Shown: positions 63,188-64,000 of the stretch, one piece after another | Numbering within the stretch: the first letter of the stretch is position 1 | How the letters are laid out: each line of letters starts with the position of its first letter | Source of the DNA: Streptomyces candidus | Lineage (GTDB): Bacteria > Actinomycetota > Actinomycetes > Streptomycetales > Streptomycetaceae | NCBI RefSeq assembly: GCF_014207445.1 | Contig: NZ_JACHEM010000005.1 | Coordinates: 310,001 to 374,000, forward strand | DNA length: 64,000 nucleotides | Direction: 5' to 3' | Notes under the pieces: generated by a model | Seen by the model: only the letters and a program-made list of their open reading frames with translations | What the model was told of the DNA's origin: nothing | Database searches by the model: none | Made by a program: the position numbers and the translations under genes

Positions 63188-63910
63188 ATGGATGTGCGGT
63201 CGAGCATGGCGGCCTGGGAGCGCGTTGTCGCGGTTGCGCGAGTTTCCGGCCAGGTGGTGGCGTTGCCGTCGGCTGTGACGGCGTGCATGGAACACGTGGG
63301 GGCGGACGGCCTGGGAATCAGCGGTATCACCTTGGGTGAGATCCGAACGGTGGTCTATGCGGCCGATGAGCGCAGTCACCGTCTGGAGGATGCGCAGCTG
63401 GTGTCGGGGGAGGGCCCCTGTACGGACGCGTACCGGAAGCGCAGGATGGTGGAAGCGGACGTGCAGTCCGCTTCCGGGCAGTGGCCGGTCTTCACGCGGA
63501 CGGCCGGTGAACTCGGCATTCGGCGCGTGGTGGCTGTGCCGCTGCTGGTGGGTGGCGGTGTCCCGGTCGGTGCCGTGGACGTGTACCACACCACCTCCGT
63601 TCCCCTCGGCCCGGCGGCTCGAAAACTGCTCGTCGCCTACGCCAGGATTCTCGCTCTTTTGACCCTGGACTTCCAGCCTGCACTGATCGGCTGGGAACAG
63701 GCGGCGCCGGAGACGGGCCCGGTGGGATACCCGCCCGTCGTGCACCAAGCGGCAGGCACCGCCGCCGAGGACGGAAATGTCACCGTCGCCGAGGCCCTGG
63801 CACGCATGCGCGCCCACGCGTTCAGCCACCAGCAGCTCCTCAAGGACGTCGCTCGTGACATCCTCGCCGGGCGGCTTCGCCTCGAAGATGACCAGGACAC
63901 CCCTGACTAG
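63188..63910 (+). CDS. GAF-ANTAR-like protein
   Basis: A 240-residue protein. GAF domain: VGADGLGISGITLGEIRTVV, AQLVSGEGPCTDAYRKRRMV, VVAVPLLVGGGVPVGAVDVY. The C-terminal part matches ANTAR (VTVAEALARMRAHAFSHQQL, LKDVARDILAGRLRL), but the usual HQATGMVSVQLG core is HQAAGTAAEDGN, suggesting lost RNA contact. Start chosen at ATG 63188, six bases after GGAG; 63176 is another possibility. Third paralog in 3 kb, opposite strand. Confidence 0.85.
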   Translation: MDVRSSMAAWERVVAVARVSGQVVALPSAVTACMEHVGADGLGISGITLGEIRTVVYAADERSHRLEDAQLVSGEGPCTDAYRKRRMVEADVQSASGQWPVFTRTAGELGIRRVVAVPLLVGGGVPVGAVDVYHTTSVPLGPAARKLLVAYARILALLTLDFQPALIGWEQAAPETGPVGYPPVVHQAAGTAAEDGNVTVAEALARMRAHAFSHQQLLKDVARDILAGRLRLEDDQDTPD

Positions 63911-64000
63911 CACTGTCGTTCGCCCGTGGCGGGGGACGTGGTGACAGGACCGGTCGGCATTCCGGGCTGATAGTCGTCACCCTGCTCGGCCGGGCCCAAC

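Noticed and set aside
1-64000. CRISPR array, rRNA, intact IS element or prophage
   Set aside because: No regularly spaced repeats with unique spacers, no rRNA sequence, no transposase or integrase domains and no phage structural genes were seen.

Overview
The window is about 64 kb of very high-GC actinobacterial DNA, almost certainly from a Streptomyces chromosome. Evidence includes strong GC bias at third codon positions, GTG and TTG starts with purine-rich ribosome-binding sites, a Streptomyces-type small laccase, paired GAF/ANTAR proteins, a DUF574-type methyltransferase, a MsiK-style sugar importer lacking its own ATPase, and a DnaE2 error-prone polymerase locus beside lexA. I found no rRNA, tRNA, CRISPR array, intact insertion sequence or intact prophage. 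All calls come from reading the sequence; family names are by recognition, not database search.

Layout. 1-2.4 kb: the 3' end of a type I polyketide synthase (ER-KR-ACP) and a stand-alone type II thioesterase, closed by a double hairpin. 2.4-8.3 kb: secreted oxidation genes. A two-gene minus-strand operon encodes ThuA-PQQ sugar dehydrogenase and cupredoxin-DUF1080 proteins; the divergent gene encodes a two-domain laccase. 8.3-15.6 kb: a MerR regulator divergent from a secreted TAP-like hydrolase with twin dyads between them, then a double-GNAT protein, a LbetaH protein, a membrane-anchored Mrr-like nuclease, TspO, a 5'-truncated TetR gene and a small conserved protein. 15.7-24.5 kb: a galactoside utilisation operon (LacI regulator, binding lipoprotein, two permeases, GH42 beta-galactosidase, GH36 alpha-galactosidase) with translational overlaps and a CG-centred palindromic operator.

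24.9-35.3 kb: a toxin-antitoxin pair, a quinone oxidoreductase, a secreted lipase, a phosphotransferase, a hypothetical protein, a broken PdxR-like regulator and a secreted class C serine hydrolase, mixed with gene remnants. 35.4-42.2 kb: an SOS and DNA-repair block. LexA is divergent from a LexA-box-controlled operon of DnaE2, a Y-family-like protein lacking the catalytic acidic residues, and an 84-residue protein of unknown function. An ATP-dependent DNA ligase gene follows on the opposite strand. 42.4-45.1 kb: a CPBP intramembrane protease translationally coupled to a histidine kinase and response regulator.

45.2-64 kb: accessory DNA with many decayed genes (MFS, ABC ATPase, thiolase, GNAT, aldehyde dehydrogenase). 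Working genes are interspersed: sirtuin, DUF2975-XRE pair, imine-reductase-like enzyme with divergent MerR, glucose dehydrogenase, DUF7144 and DUF6415 proteins, YbdK-like ligase, STAS protein, methyltransferase, poly-gamma-glutamate hydrolase and three GAF/ANTAR-type proteins. The density of truncated and frameshifted genes suits a chromosome arm rather than the core.

The most interesting coherent unit is the SOS-controlled mutasome-like operon (36.26-41.1 kb), which pairs DnaE2 with an apparently non-catalytic Y-family partner and a small uncharacterised third protein. The secreted copper and sugar oxidation cluster and the protease-coupled two-component system are next.
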